From: Adiantum capillus-veneris
Taxonomy: Eukaryota > Streptophyta > Polypodiopsida > Polypodiales > Pteridaceae
Assembly (NCBI GenBank): GCA_014529385.2
Contig: CM043944.1
Location: 59,506,268 to 59,570,267, forward strand
Length of the DNA: 64,000 bases
Reading direction: 5' to 3'
Both the position numbers and the translations under genes were made by a program. A model generated the notes under the pieces. That model had not been told where the DNA came from. It was given only the letters and a program-made list of their open reading frames with translations, and made no database searches. Positions 10,819 to 22,429 of the stretch are shown here, one piece after another. Within the stretch, counting starts at the first letter, position 1; each line of letters opens with the position of its first letter.

Positions 10819-11990
10819 CTGCTAGATCATTCATGATCAATAGAACAGCAGCAAAAAGTGATATGAGACTCGCAGCGTCACAAGTCTCCGCATCCTTCAC
10901 CAACACTGCTTGATCCACAGACATCTCATCTTGCTCGACCATCATTAACCTGGTATGATACAATTTAAGACGCAATCCATTTACCCTTGTCTTATGTAGA
11001 ATCCCATCCATGTTAGCCAACTGATATGTACCATTCGGAAAACACTCCACTACCTTGAAAGGCCCTTCCCACTTAATTTGAAACTTCTTTTGGAAGGTGT
11101 TGTGTAGCTTATTGTTGTAGCGCAAAACCAAGTCATGCTTCTTGATACCCTTACTTTTGACCTTTTCATTTATCTTTGTCAAAGCCTTATCCTACATCTG
11201 CCCATAATGTTCCAATGCACTCATTCTATCCAGATGAACATCTTGTAACTGTAAGAGCCTCTCTTTGAATGCACCACTAGGCTGCCCAAGCAACTTTTCT
11301 AGCATCTTTACTGCAGGCAACTCTACCTCCACAGGCAATAGTGCTTCCTTTCCATATACCAAATGAAATGGAGTAAACCCTGTACCTGTCTTCACCGAAG
11401 TACGGTAAGCCCATAATGCACTAGGCAATTCCAAATCCCAATTCTTTCCTTGGTGCTCTGTCACTTTTGAAAGAATTTGTACCAACTCACCATTGAATCT
11501 TTCATTTAATCCATTACACTACGGGTAATAAGGAGTGGTATGTTGATGCCTAATCTTCATCTTCGCACATAAAAAATCTAGCAGTTTAGCTATAAATCCT
11601 GGCCCCTTATCTGAAAGTAGCTCGAGTGGCACCCCAAACTTGCAACATATTTCATCATACAAAAATTTTTCCACATCCGGTGATCTGCTTTACTGCTATA
11701 GCCTCTGTCCATCTAGAGAGATAGTCCACTGCAGTCAAAATATGTCTTTTGCCCCTGCTTGTGATAGGTAATGGGCCTATTGCATCAATTCCCCTGCTTG
11801 TGATAGGTAACGGGCCTTCATGATTCTCTTCCAACACTCTGTAAAGCTCCTCTTGCCAAGGTACAAGTCTCAACACAAGATCAACCCCTTTCATGTACAA
11901 GACATCACCAATCAATTTGTACCTGTATGCTCTATGCAAAAAAACATACTTCTTAGACTTCTGAATTTCCTTCGGAATGATTCCTGTTAG
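10814..11990 (-). pseudogene. integrase of family B (zinc finger deleted, frameshifted)
   Basis: Read on the - strand, the catalytic core begins GIDAIGPLP (first Asp, near 11790) and VDYLSRWTEA, continues after a frameshift with SDKGPGF (second Asp, near 11612) and NGLNERFNG (Glu, near 11500), then ALWAYRTS and HLVYGKEALLP. The C-terminal domain (11182-10814) has the KWEGPFKV and YQL elements that follow the core in this lineage. The N-terminal HHCC finger is missing: the chain passes from ENHEG straight to a duplicated GPLPITSRG, flanking a short direct repeat near 11757-11815. A stop interrupts PYYP-CNG near 11520. Confidence 0.85.
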
Positions 11991-12049
11991 CAAAAACTCC
12001 TCTTCTTGAGCCAAACTTTCCCGGCCATGATAAAGAGGTAAATTGGTCC

Positions 12050-12443
12050 TCAACAAAAATAGCTCCCCGATCATGCTTTGAGCTGCTTCATCTGCCTCTC
12101 CATTTAGAGCACGTTCAATGTATCTAATGCTCCATGCTTCAAAATTTTTTAACAGGCCTTTAATTCTGAAAAACATATCCTTCAATGAGGTGTTCTTGCT
12201 CTTCCACACACCCCACACTTGCTTCACAACTAACAAGGCATCACCTTTTATGCTCAACCTTTTAATCCCGTGCTTCAAGCAAATGTGTAATCTAGCTTCC
12301 AATGTAGCATATTCAACTTCATTGTTACTATACGCACCCAACTTGAACCCACTCTTGCATACTAACTTCCCCTCTGGATCATAAAGTGCTATACCCCCTG
12401 AAGCCACATCATGGCTCTTTCTGTATGAGCCATCAAAGAACAA
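12050..12443 (-). pseudogene. second (archaeal-type) RNase H of family B
   Basis: On the - strand: FFDGSYRKS (first Asp, near 12440), NNEVEYATLEARL (Glu, near 12320), IKGDALLVVKQV (Asp, near 12255) and GEADEAA (Asp, near 12090). The four D-E-D-D catalytic positions are therefore present. It lies between the degenerate first RNase H and the integrase, the arrangement established for Tat-lineage plant retrotransposons that gained an additional RNase H. Its frame is continuous with the following linker down to the integrase start. Confidence 0.82.
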
Positions 12444-12449
12444 AACATG

Positions 12450-14061
12450 TGCATGTTGATCTTTGGAACTTCTTCGACTACCTTTCTCACCACCTCTTCC
12501 TTAACAAGAAGGGGATTCTCCTTGTAGGTCAACAAATCCGCTAGTGGAGCTCTTGTACTGTCTTCCACTAGAAAAGAGAACTCAAACTCTTGCAGCTCAA
12601 TTACCCATTTTTTGACCACATTTGACATGTTAGTTCCATTGATTAACTGTGGCAAAAAGGTGTAACTCGTCGAGAAACAAAAGGTCGTGGTAGCAAATAA
12701 TGACGAAATCGTTGACAAGCAAATATTACACTGGCCATCACTAGCTCTACTTCCGAGAATTTTCTCTCTGCTACCAGCTTCACTCGGCTTGCACAATACA
12801 CTGGCCGCATATAATGGCTGCCCTTTCCCTTTTGCAATAGCATGGATCCAATGACATCATCCCCTACTGATGGATTTACATAAAACACTTGCTCCCAATC
12901 AGGAGCCTGCATGGCTGACAACCCTCCTAACACCTCTTTCACCTCTTGAAACACTTCTTCACACTTGTCATCCCATTGCAATGGATCATGCTTTGCCACT
13001 TGTTGTAATGGATAAATGAAATGAGAAGACAAGGGAATAAACCGCGCCATGTACTTCACTTTGTGTATAAAGGTTGCCAATTGCTTCATACTCGTAGGTG
13101 ATGGAAGAAGAATAATAGACTTAACCTTGTCTGGATCAGCCTCAATGCCATTTTCTGACACCATGTGGCCCAATAACTTCACCCTTGGCTGTGCTAGATG
13201 ACATTTCTTTGGATTTAGTTGTCCTCCACATTCATCATATCGAGCCAATACCATCTGCAACTTCTCATGGTGCTCAGCCCTACTGCTATAGACACAGAAG
13301 TCGTCCATAAAATCTTTGACACAACTACCAGTGAAAGGTTCCAATACCCAATTTTCTCTCTCTTGATAGAAAGATGGTCCATTTGACAACCCAAATGGCA
13401 ATACCGTGTAGCAATAGCAACCCCATGGCGTAATGAAAGTTGTCTTTGTTCGGTCTTTAAGAGCAATCTTCAATTGAAAATAACCTGAAAAACCATCACA
13501 CACACTGTACCTCTCATAACCTGCCACTAAATCCAAGATCTGATCAATGAATGGAAGAGTATATGGATTCTTCTTAGTGGCTGCATTTAAGGTCTTAAAA
13601 TCTACACAAATCCTCCACTTTCCATCCTTCTTTGGGTTGACTACTATTGGGCTCACCCATTTTGTGGTCTCCACAGGGACTATGAACCCTGCCTTCAATA
13701 GCTTGTCCACCTCTTCCTTCAAGGCTTCCATTTGCTCTTGACCCATCCTTCTTAGGCTTTGCCGCACTAGCTTAGCACCTTCTATCAGCTCTACATGCAT
13801 CTCTTCTCCTTTGAACCCTCTGATCCCTTCATATGAGGTAATGAACAAATCGGGAAAACTAGCCAGCATGTGCAAATATATCTCCTTCTCCATAGCTGAG
13901 AGGTCTCCACTGATCATTTGTGTCATCAATTCCTGCTTCTTTGACAATTGAACCTTGGTTTGCATCAGCCCTTCAATCACTTCATAAGGTCCTTCACTTT
14001 CATCTTCAGCCTCATTTGCAAATGCAACTAAACCAGACTCCTGGATTTCTTTTTCCATCAA
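12450..14061 (-). pseudogene. reverse transcriptase and first RNase H of family B
   Basis: The - strand stretch shows RT blocks WVSPIVVNPKKDGKWRICV (near 13640), LPFGLSN (near 13390) and the catalytic FMDDFCVYSS (near 13295, both Asp present). The RNase H that follows has NPSVGDDVIGSML in place of the usual Asp-Ala-Ser start and FSEVELVMASV for the Glu motif. It looks degenerate, as the same domain does in family C. The frame breaks near 12650 and resumes to about 12450. The N-terminal 100 residues are an acidic linker. Confidence 0.87.
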
Positions 14062-15053
14062 AAGAAATGCAACATCAGCATCCTCATCACTGCTGGTAGT
14101 GCTATCACTGTCCTCATCAGTCTCACTGTGGAATAGTCTTCATCACTAGACTCATCCTCATCTTCATAAAGCTCCTCCAACCGTTTCCTTGTATCCATAT
14201 TATATAGCTTCTTGGCACCTGTCTTTCCATAGAGACTAATCGTACCACGTCGCCAATCTTGAACAGCTCCCACTACACATAACCATGGTCTGCCCAGTAT
14301 AATAGGATATGATCCCAACCTCGCTAGCATCACATGAAAATAAACCACTACCTTTGCATCATATGCTTCCACTTCTAAGCTCTTTACAACACCCAAACAT
14401 TTTACTTTCTGATGGTTTGTCAATCTGATCCGAAAATTTGACACCCCTATCACTGTAAGACCCATCTTCTCAACGTATGAGTGTGTTATGACACATATTT
14501 GGGCTCCGTCATCCACATAACCTTGTCCCATATTTTTTCTTTTGTGCCACACATCTAGTATTGGACAAATGTCTGGTAGCTCATCCATCGCCAACACCTT
14601 CACTGAACCTCTCTCTGGTTCTTTCTCCATTGGGTTAACCATCCTCTTCCACTGTCGCTTTAGCTTAGGCACCATCTCTATAAGCTGCCCAGAAGTAACA
14701 TCGGCTTTCCTGCTTGTCAAATCCTCCTTCAAGTCATAGCTTAATTGCCCATCCCCTAGTGGAAAATCTGAAACATGAAACTTGCAACGAGCCCTCCTTT
14801 TCCTCTTGGCCTTGACATCCTTGCCTTCATGGCTCTTTCGCTTCTTCTTACTAGGACTCGGGGCACTTATTCCTTCCTTGTCCTCTGTGGTCCTCTTCCC
14901 AATAGGCATCACTAATGTATCCTCTAGCTTTGATGCCTTCTCCAAGGTGACTACACTGATCACTTTTGTCTTTCCCATTTCCTCCTGGGTTAATCCATTG
15001 GTTCCTTCATCTCCCTTAATTTCGATGCCATAATCATTTGACCTAGTTAGCAC
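14058..15053 (-). pseudogene. protease region of family B
   Basis: The N-terminal third is Lys/Arg-rich (KKKRKSHEGKDVKAKRKRR), then a retropepsin-like domain with GYVDDGAQICVI near 14520 and PIILGRPWLCVVG near 14300. The catalytic Asp is kept, but the next residue is Asp where family C has Gly (IDGGAQI), so the active-site loop is probably damaged. It is in the same frame as gag, separated by TAG at 15054-15056. An Asp/Glu-rich stretch (EDEDESSDEDYS) near the end precedes the shift into the RT frame. Confidence 0.75.
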
Positions 15054-16007
15054 CTATCTTGGCAATGGATACATGTCTCCCCCCATCCTTGGTGGCTTAT
15101 CACATTGTGGGCTGGTGTGTCCCAACTCTCCACAATTATAACATGTGGGTGTCTGTCTCCAGAACCTACCATTACTTTGTCCAACACCATTCCTAGGTCT
15201 TTCTTCACCTCCTGGTTGATTTGCATACCTCCGTCGACCTCGATTATTTCCCACTTGACCTAGCGTGTTTAGGCTAAGATTCTTCATTAATTCTACCACT
15301 TGCCTCATGTCTTTCCTTAGCCCATCATCTTGCACTGCTGTAGTGACCACTGGTGGCATAACTTGAGGAGTAACAGAAACCACTGGTTAATGATGAATCC
15401 CTGGCATGCGACCTTGTGAAGAGTCCATAGGCTGAAACTCAAACCTCATGGGCAAAGACTCCACCGCTAACTGGCTCATTTTCCTCAGCTTCCACTCTTT
15501 GTTCCTTGTCACCTCTAGTGCATCTTCATATGTCCTAGGCTTCTTTAGCTCCACTCTCCAACGTATATTCTCCCAAAGACCAGCCAAGAACCTGTCCTTC
15601 TTCATCATATCAAGTGGGGGTACCTGTGGTGCTAAGGCCTTGCACATCCTCTCTTATGCCAATGAAAACTTACGTATATACGCATCTACTGGCTCACCTT
15701 CCTTCTGCACCAAACCTTGTACTTCTTGCCACACTTTGTCAGGATCTTCTATCTTCACAAACTCCACTTCCAACCCATGCCGTAGAGTGTCCCAACTCAA
15801 CCTTACGGGTGGATCAGCCCCACGCAACTCCTCTTCAAATGCTTTGGACCAAACTCGTGCATCACTCTTCAAATAGATTTGGAGAAGACGTAACATCTAT
15901 GCATGGTCATGAATCTGGTTGCTAATGCAGGCAACCTCCATCTTTTCCAAAAAGTCTTCCACATCCTCATCACTTCTTCCATGAAACTCCGGATAAGAGA
16001 AAGCCAT
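15054..16007 (-). pseudogene. gag: gag of family B (several stops)
   Basis: The start ATG at 16005-16007 is chosen because the same MAFSY-EFHGRS N-terminus opens the gag of B' at 63216. The retrotrans-gag domain follows, with ARVWSKAFEEEL near 15840 and DRFLAGLWENIRWRVELKK near 15590. One CCHC zinc knuckle, CYNCGELGHTSPQC (near 15140), is intact. In-frame stops occur near 15898, 15651, 15386 and 15054. All four gag pieces share one frame, so decay here is by nonsense mutation rather than by shifts. Confidence 0.85.
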
Positions 16008-17045
16008 GGCTACCCAAGTTACGATGCTTTGAGAACCCCTTCAAACACACGTGCAAGAACCCAAAACTTTTGACTGACTCAATTCCCAGAAACTTCAATG
16101 GAGCTCAACTTTAGATAAGGTGCACATCAAATGAGTTTTCATAGTTAATCATCGAAATTACAACAGGCAAAGGACATTCCAGGATCTCTCTTAATCTTCT
16201 TGGTCCGAACATAAAGACTATGCGCTGTTGGAAAAAAATCTTCCTAGACACATGAACATTTATCTGGATTCTTTGAGTTAAATGAAAAGGAGTGAATTGA
16301 GGGCCATTTTGATCATCCATTAAAGTCAACCATGCAGCTCCCAAGAAAGCACACCTGTCTTATCCTCTGATTTTGCCAAAATTTCAGCAGCATAACAGTA
16401 TAAATGGCTTAAAAGACCAAAAAACCAGCCAATAACTTGGAAAATTTTTGACAGAGTTTTCCCAGAAGTAGAGCAGTGAGAATTCAAAATATAGATTGTA
16501 TATGTATGCATACACTGCCAACAATAGAACCGAGCATCAATTACGAATCACTAATACATAGCCTATGGCAAGGTCACGAAAAGGGTGCTCCAGCTACCTG
16601 TATCACCAAAAGGATCTCCACATTTGAGAATTCCCCAGCTCAATAAAACCTCACGCTATCAACTCTCTTACAAAGGCTAATGAAAATCGCGTATAGTCAA
16701 GTCTCAGAAATGACTATCTTCCAGACCAAGTCTCAGAAATGGCTGGGACTGCCAAATAAAACCAAGTATGGCTCCACAAAGACGTACAATGGTTTTTCCA
16801 CAAGTAACGTACAATACTAGCAGAAAATGCGCTCAAAATGGCGCCCAATGATGCATACCCACGGCAACTGCAAGTGACTTCCACTGTCAGTGTATTACTC
16901 TGCTCCAGCTACCTGTAACTGTGTGAATCACCTGTACCTATACCTGTACCTATCCCTGTAACCTGTAACCTGTAACCTGTAGTCTGCAACCTGTAATCCT
17001 GAATCTCGAAGCTTGAAGCTCGAAGTAGAAGGTACTCGAAGAAGA
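16008..17045 (-). other. Leader of family B with a small shared reading frame
   Basis: About 1 kb between primer site and gag. The - strand holds a 77-codon frame (16344-16111) whose MDDQNGPQFTPFHLTQ part is also readable in B' near 63520. Near 16925-17000 there is a short degenerate tandem repeat of an ACCTGTA unit. The rest shows nothing recognisable but is closely matched by 63290-64000, so it is part of the element. Confidence 0.6.
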
Positions 17046-17063
17046 TCCTCAATGGCGGTGCCA
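17046..17063 (-). other. Primer-binding site of family B
   Basis: On the - strand, TGGCACCGCCATTGAGGA lies 6 nt after the LTR end. It resembles the primer sites of C and D (TGG, then GCC or ACC, ending GAGGA). I cannot name the tRNA from memory. Confidence 0.6.
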
Positions 17064-17069
17064 AATGAA

Positions 17070-17828
17070 TGTGAGTGGGATGGGAACACACAGAACGCCT
17101 CTATAATGACCTGACACACACTCTTGGAATGATACACACACACACACACACTATGGGTCACCACTCGGCTTACACAACCCACCTGGCCGAGACAGGGAAC
17201 ACACCGATGGAGTGAGAGGAGAGAGACTACCCATTTACCCACTCCACACAGAGAGACACACACATACACACCCAAAAAATCATCTCAAAAGAGAAGAATG
17301 TCTGATTTTTAGATTCAATAGAGCTTGGGCCAACACCAATGGGGCAAATAGCTCACACAATATGAGTAAAATATGACAGATACAATCACAAATTGGAGCA
17401 GAAGCTTCGCTCACAGGAGAAACTTACACAACCAAAATAGAAAAAAACAATACTGAGGAATTTGGAAAAATGGACAGCGTCATCGCGTCCGGAAGGGCCC
17501 AAAAGCCTACTCTAGAATGTCAAAGTGCTCAAATCCGACCTCGGATGAGCAGTTTACGGCCAAAAAAGGCTCCAAAAACAGCAAAAACACAGTTGCGACT
17601 GTTCCTCCTCTTCTCTCCACGTTTTTCCTGGTCTTCTCTCTAGTTCTTTAGTTTCCACACTTAGCTTTATTACTTGGGCACCTTTGGCCTTTTAGTTGAC
17701 CTCAAACGGATCCCGAACAGACCAAAAAGTGGCCTCGCAGTGCACAGTTGTCACCTTTTTGCATCATCCGCACACTTAGCACTCATCTTTTTCCAATAAT
17801 GCATCCTGCCACCACGTGAAGTGGCCCC
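17070..17828 (-). repeat. 5' LTR of family B, truncated
   Basis: Matches 9637-10395 including the CA run, the GAGGAGAGAGAC block and the CTCCGGGT-like TC-rich stretch. Similarity stops at about 17828, directly at family A integrase sequence. The U3 promoter side of the real 5' LTR is therefore lost. Confidence 0.85.
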
Positions 17829-19519
17829 ATAGTATCTTTTTTCTATTTTAGCATAATACTTTTGATGGCCCGTAGGATTTTTGCCCGTCGTTTGCCTCAA
17901 TCGAGCATTGGGAAACATTAGTAAGACCCAATCATTTTCTTTGAACGCTAAGGCCCTTTTGTGCTTGTTTGTAGTAGTTGTTTGCCTTTGTTGAGAGATG
18001 GATATAGCCTCCTTAATCTTTTGAAAATATTCTTGTAGGTTACGACTATACTCATTGACAGCATAAATCTTCCCATGTACTTTGAGTAGCAAGGGACTTT
18101 TAAGTCTTCCTTCAATGATTTTGAAAGGTTCTATTCCCGTAGAAGTATGGACAGTATTATTATATGCATACTCTACAAGAGGTAAGTACTTTTTCCATTG
18201 TGAGCATTGATCTACTTCCATAACAAAAGTCTTTAGTAGATCGAGTATCGTAAGATTAGCTATCTCACTTTGGCCATCCATTTGTGGGTGATAGGCCAAA
18301 GAGAAATCCAATCTTGTATCTAGATTTTCAAAGAGTCCTTTCCAAAAATTATTGGTCATTGTAGGATCTCTATCTCACACGATGGACGTTGGCAATCCAT
18401 GGTGTTTGAAAATCTGAGATATGAAGAGAGTTGCCATTTTGTGTGCCTTAATAGTATTTTTGACAGTAATAAAGTGTGCTTGTTTGCTAAACCTATGGAA
18501 TATTGTCCATTTTCCCGTATTCCCATGGATAGACTTGGGTAATCCAAAGATAAAATCCATGGATATACTCTCCCATGATGAATTTGGGATAGGCAATGGT
18601 TGGAGTAATCCAGGGTCCTTCCCTCTATCATACATGGTCTTTTGGCATGCCACACATTTTGAAACATACTCTTGTATGTCCATTTTCATGGTAGGTCAAT
18701 AAAAGTATGTCTCTATTCCTCAAAGAGTAGGTTGAATGCCTCTATGCCCCGCATAGGGAGGATCATGGGATTCATGCATGCCTTTCTCATGAAGGGATTA
18801 GGTAACGTATAGCTTATTTCCATGGAGAAGATAACCATCTTGCAAGGTGAGTGGTTCCTCTTTCTACCCCAAAGCAAGGGCTGACATTATGTCTTTTAAT
18901 TCAGGGTCAGTAGCATACTCATCTACCATAGAAGATAGATCATTGTGAGTTTTTATAGACACCACATTAACTTTTGGTCATCCTAAAAGTGCATCAGCCA
19001 CCTAATTGTGCTTACCAGCAACGTGAGTAATATGAAAATAAAATTGCAAAAGAAAATTTACCCATCTCATTTGTTTGTCGAAAATCTTGGTTTGCGTCAT
19101 GAAGTACTTGAGACTTTGGTGGTCTGTTCGTAAAATGAACGGAGTCCCCAATAAATAGTGTTTCCATGTGTCTAGGGCATGTAGAACATTTAAAAGCTCT
19201 TTCTAATAAATGTCCAAGACCTGTTCCTCTGTATTGAGCCTTCGGCTCTCATATGCTATGGCATGCCCTTCATGAAGCAAGACTTCTCCAAGGCAATCAC
19301 CACAAGCATCACATTGGACCTTAAATGGCTTTGAGAGATCCGGAAGTCTAAGGACTGGCGGGGAGATAATCTTCTCTTTGATCTTTTCAAAAGTATTTTG
19401 CTCCTTAGCAGTCCATGAATACTTAATGTTCTTCTTTGTTCACTTTTCTTTTGATTGAGAAAAAACTTGTTTTCCCTCAATGCTTGAAAAATCACTTGGA
19501 GATGTTTCTTGTGTTCCAA
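17829..19519 (-). pseudogene. family A second copy, 3' part: RT end, RNase H and integrase
   Basis: - strand remnant matching 2370-4159. From right to left it holds the RT end (about 19519-19430), RNase H with LRTDHQSLKYF (near 19115) and the AGKHN-VADALLG region (near 19010), then the integrase: KCVACQKT zinc finger (near 18655), SMDFIFGLP, DRDPTMTN (preceded by a stop), GQSEIAN, and the C-terminal KENDWVLLMF and AKIEKRYYGA. It ends at 17829 against B's truncated LTR. Several stops and shifts. It is joined to 28839-30224 once element C is removed. Confidence 0.87.
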
Positions 19520-19730
19520 TGACAGGAGCAAAGCGAACCCCGAACCCCCGACAGCCTCTAAAACACCGGGGACCGAATGGCGCGCCTCGAGCCTATCATG
19601 GTAAAGCAAACAAGGGGCACCACCTAACTTCAACGGCTAGGAAGCAAACAACACACCACCATAACAAAGTTTTCATCCAAGAGAGATGGTTGCTTGGGAG
19701 TAATGATGAAGAGGAAGGAAAATGAGATCA

Positions 19731-19792
<62 letters not shown>

Positions 19793-21108
19793 GGAGGGGG
19801 TATAGCGGCTTAGTACTTAGGCACCACAGAAGGATGGCGAATCCGCACACCCTTCACACATACACAAGCTCACTCCAAACACAATACTAGGTGGCGATTC
19901 CGCACACCTCACATGGGCAAAACATTGCAAGAAAACATACTCACAAAACCTCAAGCTTTATTTAGAGAATAAGGCGATGAAATGGGGAGCATAGGGTAGG
20001 GGAATGAGAAGGGAGAGAGTGGTAGAGCACATGGCGGATAGGTGGGAGTTGATGGCGAAGACTCGCACAAGGGTTATGGCCATTATCCTTCATTTAGCTG
20101 CCCTTCATCTTCCATAGCCCAAGGGTGTAGCGGTCATGCTCAAGACGAGCATGGTGATTGCGGTATCGTGATGGTGTGGGTGTGTGTGTGTGTGCACTAG
20201 GCACACACAATTCATAGTGTATTCTTTTGGTGATGTTGTGTGTGTGTTTAGTGTGATGGTGACCCCTCTTTATATAGGGGAGGAGGGGGGAGAAATTCTA
20301 GAATTTAGAAATGAAAAAATCATTATCTACATAGGCCATGTGACTGTGGGTCCCACCTGTCTAGCTGTGTGTATATGTGCCAGAACAGCAGTCTCATGAG
20401 AGAGAGACTAAGAGAGAGAGATGGGTTGATGAAAAAAAGTGAGAGGTGACATGGAGAATAAAGTAATTACAATAGGGGAGAGGAGAGTGTGTTCAGAGGT
20501 GAATCTGTGTGCAGATATGTGTGAACACAAGAAAAATCAGGTAACCACCGGGTGGGGATGGGTCTGTGGGCACCTTTTTCAGTGAAAGTGAGTGTGTGTG
20601 AGTGTGGGGGAGGTTATTTAGCTACAAGACAAGATACATGGTGCCCTTTAGAGAGAGAGGGGGATATTTGGGTCATGGGATATGATAGGAGAGAGAAAGA
20701 GGGGGTGGGGTATACTATTTTGGAAGATAAGATAAGTTGCATGTGAGTTAGGGTGCATTATTGTTGAGTTAGAATGCATTATTGGTGAGAGGTGGGGTAG
20801 CTTGAGGGGAGAGAGAAAGGAGAAAGGACAAGGGGAAGAGAGAGGGGGTTGACCTTTTGAGTGGAGGAGAGGAAAAGGGACACACGGCGGGGCAATAGTG
20901 AAGAAAAAGGAGGCAAGGTGGGGATGGGCTGCCCCGCAGGCATGAGGTGGCCTATTTTATCTTTCTCATATATTTACATAATCATACTTTATTTTTTTCT
21001 TAATTTTTTCCAATGCCTTTTATCACTCCCTCCCTAAGAGGGGGTTTTCATGGGGTGGGAACGAGAGAAGAGGGGTATGGGAGCTTGGCTTGTGAAAAGC
21101 CCCCATCA
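19520..21108 (-). repeat. 3' LTR of family C (1589 bp)
   Basis: Boundaries TGAC...ATCA are set by loss of similarity with the copy at 27247-28838. It contains a long GA microsatellite (about 19733-19787), a TATA box, and purine-rich GAGAGGGG tracts near 20690-20880. Short open frames inside (for example 20184-20399) recur identically in the other LTR and are not genes. Confidence 0.93.
20268..20277 (-). promoter_or_regulatory. TATA box in 3' LTR of family C
   Basis: CTATATAAAG on the - strand, flanked by CCCC and GGGG tracts. It is duplicated in the 5' LTR at 27996-28005. Confidence 0.6.
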
Positions 21109-21126
21109 TTAGCCCTCCCCTTTTGG
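21109..21126 (-). other. Polypurine tract of family C
   Basis: On the - strand AAAAGGGGAGGGCTAA directly precedes the 3' LTR start TGATGGGGGC. Plus-strand priming site. Confidence 0.75.
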
Positions 21127-21136
21127 CTAGAGGCAT

Positions 21137-22360
21137 TTATGTCTCTAGCTCATCTGTTTGATCATTATCGTCGGAGGTGGCGGCTGATGGTGTGTCCTCA
21201 TCTGGAATGTCAATAGGTGGAACCTGGTCAAATTGAAGAAAATAAGGTTTAAGTCGCCAACCATTTACCCTGGTTTTATGAAGTTTTCCATCAGCCTCCA
21301 TAAGTTGGTAGCTTCCATTGGCATACTTTTTTCTGATTATGAAAGGGCCTTCCCATCGGAGCAGGAGTTTCTTATCCTTGCGCGTGTCGAAGCGATTGTC
21401 GTAGTGGAGCACCAACATTCCTTTCTTCAATTCTTTTTTCCGGAGATGCTGGTTAAAGCTAAGTCGTCTATGCTCTGCTTGTGCCGCATAATAATTTATT
21501 GCTTATTCTCTATCCAACTGCAGTCTTTCCAAGTTGATGATATGATCTCTCAAATGCATTTTGGGCTGTTGAAGTTGGCTTGCCATTACTCTGAGACTTT
21601 GTAGTTGCACTTCAATGGGCAAGATTGCTTCCTTACCAAATACTAGATGATACGGTGTGAATCCCAAGGATGTACGGAATGAAGTTCTGTAGGCCCATAA
21701 AGATGATAGTAGGTACTTATCCCAGTCTCCAGGATGATTGTTTACCTGCTTGGTAATAATTTTAGAAACCATTCCATTTACATTTTCAACTAGGCCATTA
21801 CATTGAGGGTAATATGGTAAAGAGTGCCTCCTTGTAATGCCCAGTTTCTGCATTAATTCTCCTACCAAGTCTGCTCTGAAACCCGGCCCTCTATCAGAGA
21901 TGATCTCTAAAGGTGTGCCAAACCTACAGCATATGTGCTCGTAGATAAATTTAGCTACCTCTATCGCTGTGATTCTAGTGGTGGTTGTAGCCTCTGCCCA
22001 TCTAGTCATGTAGTCGACCCCCATGATAATGTAGAATTTTCTTGAGTTGGCCCTAGGTAATGGCCCAATGGCATTGATACCCCATTTTTCAAATGGGCCA
22101 TATGAGAGAATAGGTGTCTGTGGTTCAGGCATAAGTGACCTAGTGCCGGCCTTTTGACACAACTTACACGTTTTGCACCAATGGTTTACATCATGGTTGA
22201 GGCTAGGCCATATGAAGCCTGCCTGTAAGATTTTCCTACTTGTTATGTCTAGGGCAAAGTGACCACCACAAACCCCGTCGTGACAGCTAGCAATTATTCC
22301 CGTGATTTCCTGAGAGAGAGGGACCTTCCTGAGTATTTGGTCCTTACCCTTACAGTACAA
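21137..22360 (-). pseudogene. integrase of family C
   Basis: HHCC finger intact (SCHDGVCGGH then CKTCKLCQ, about 22280-22150). In the core the first catalytic position reads WGINAIGPLP near 22080: Asn replaces the Asp found in family B (GIDAIGPLP). The second Asp is in ISDRGPGF (near 21895) and the Glu in NGLVENVNG (near 21795). The C-terminal domain continues, after a shift or stop near 21500-21430, with LLRWEGPFIIRKKY and HKTRVNGWRLKPY. The Asp-to-Asn change alone should abolish strand transfer, judged from the known DDE mechanism. Confidence 0.88.
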
Positions 22361-22429
22361 ACCATCATTGATGAGTCGATACCTTGTGGCCTTTCGCGTC
22401 AGCCATTGCTTCTGTCCCTTTGTTAAATC

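Larger units (their letters stand above)
9637..17828 (-). mobile_element. Tat-like Ty3/gypsy element with two RNase H domains (family B)
   Basis: On the - strand the order is truncated 5' LTR, primer site, about 1 kb leader, gag, protease, RT, RNase H, second RNase H, integrase, polypurine tract, 3' LTR. The 3' LTR (9637-10798) matches the 5' LTR (17070-17828) and the LTR at 60532-61675. The 5' LTR lacks its U3 side because the match stops at 17828. Four stops in gag plus frameshifts in pol show it is dead. Placement of an extra RNase H between the first RNase H and integrase is the hallmark of the plant Tat lineage. Confidence 0.88.

Noticed and set aside
20184-20399. Open frame repeated identically at 27912-28127
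   Set aside because: It lies within both LTRs of element C, antisense to the element, and is shared only because the LTRs are copies.
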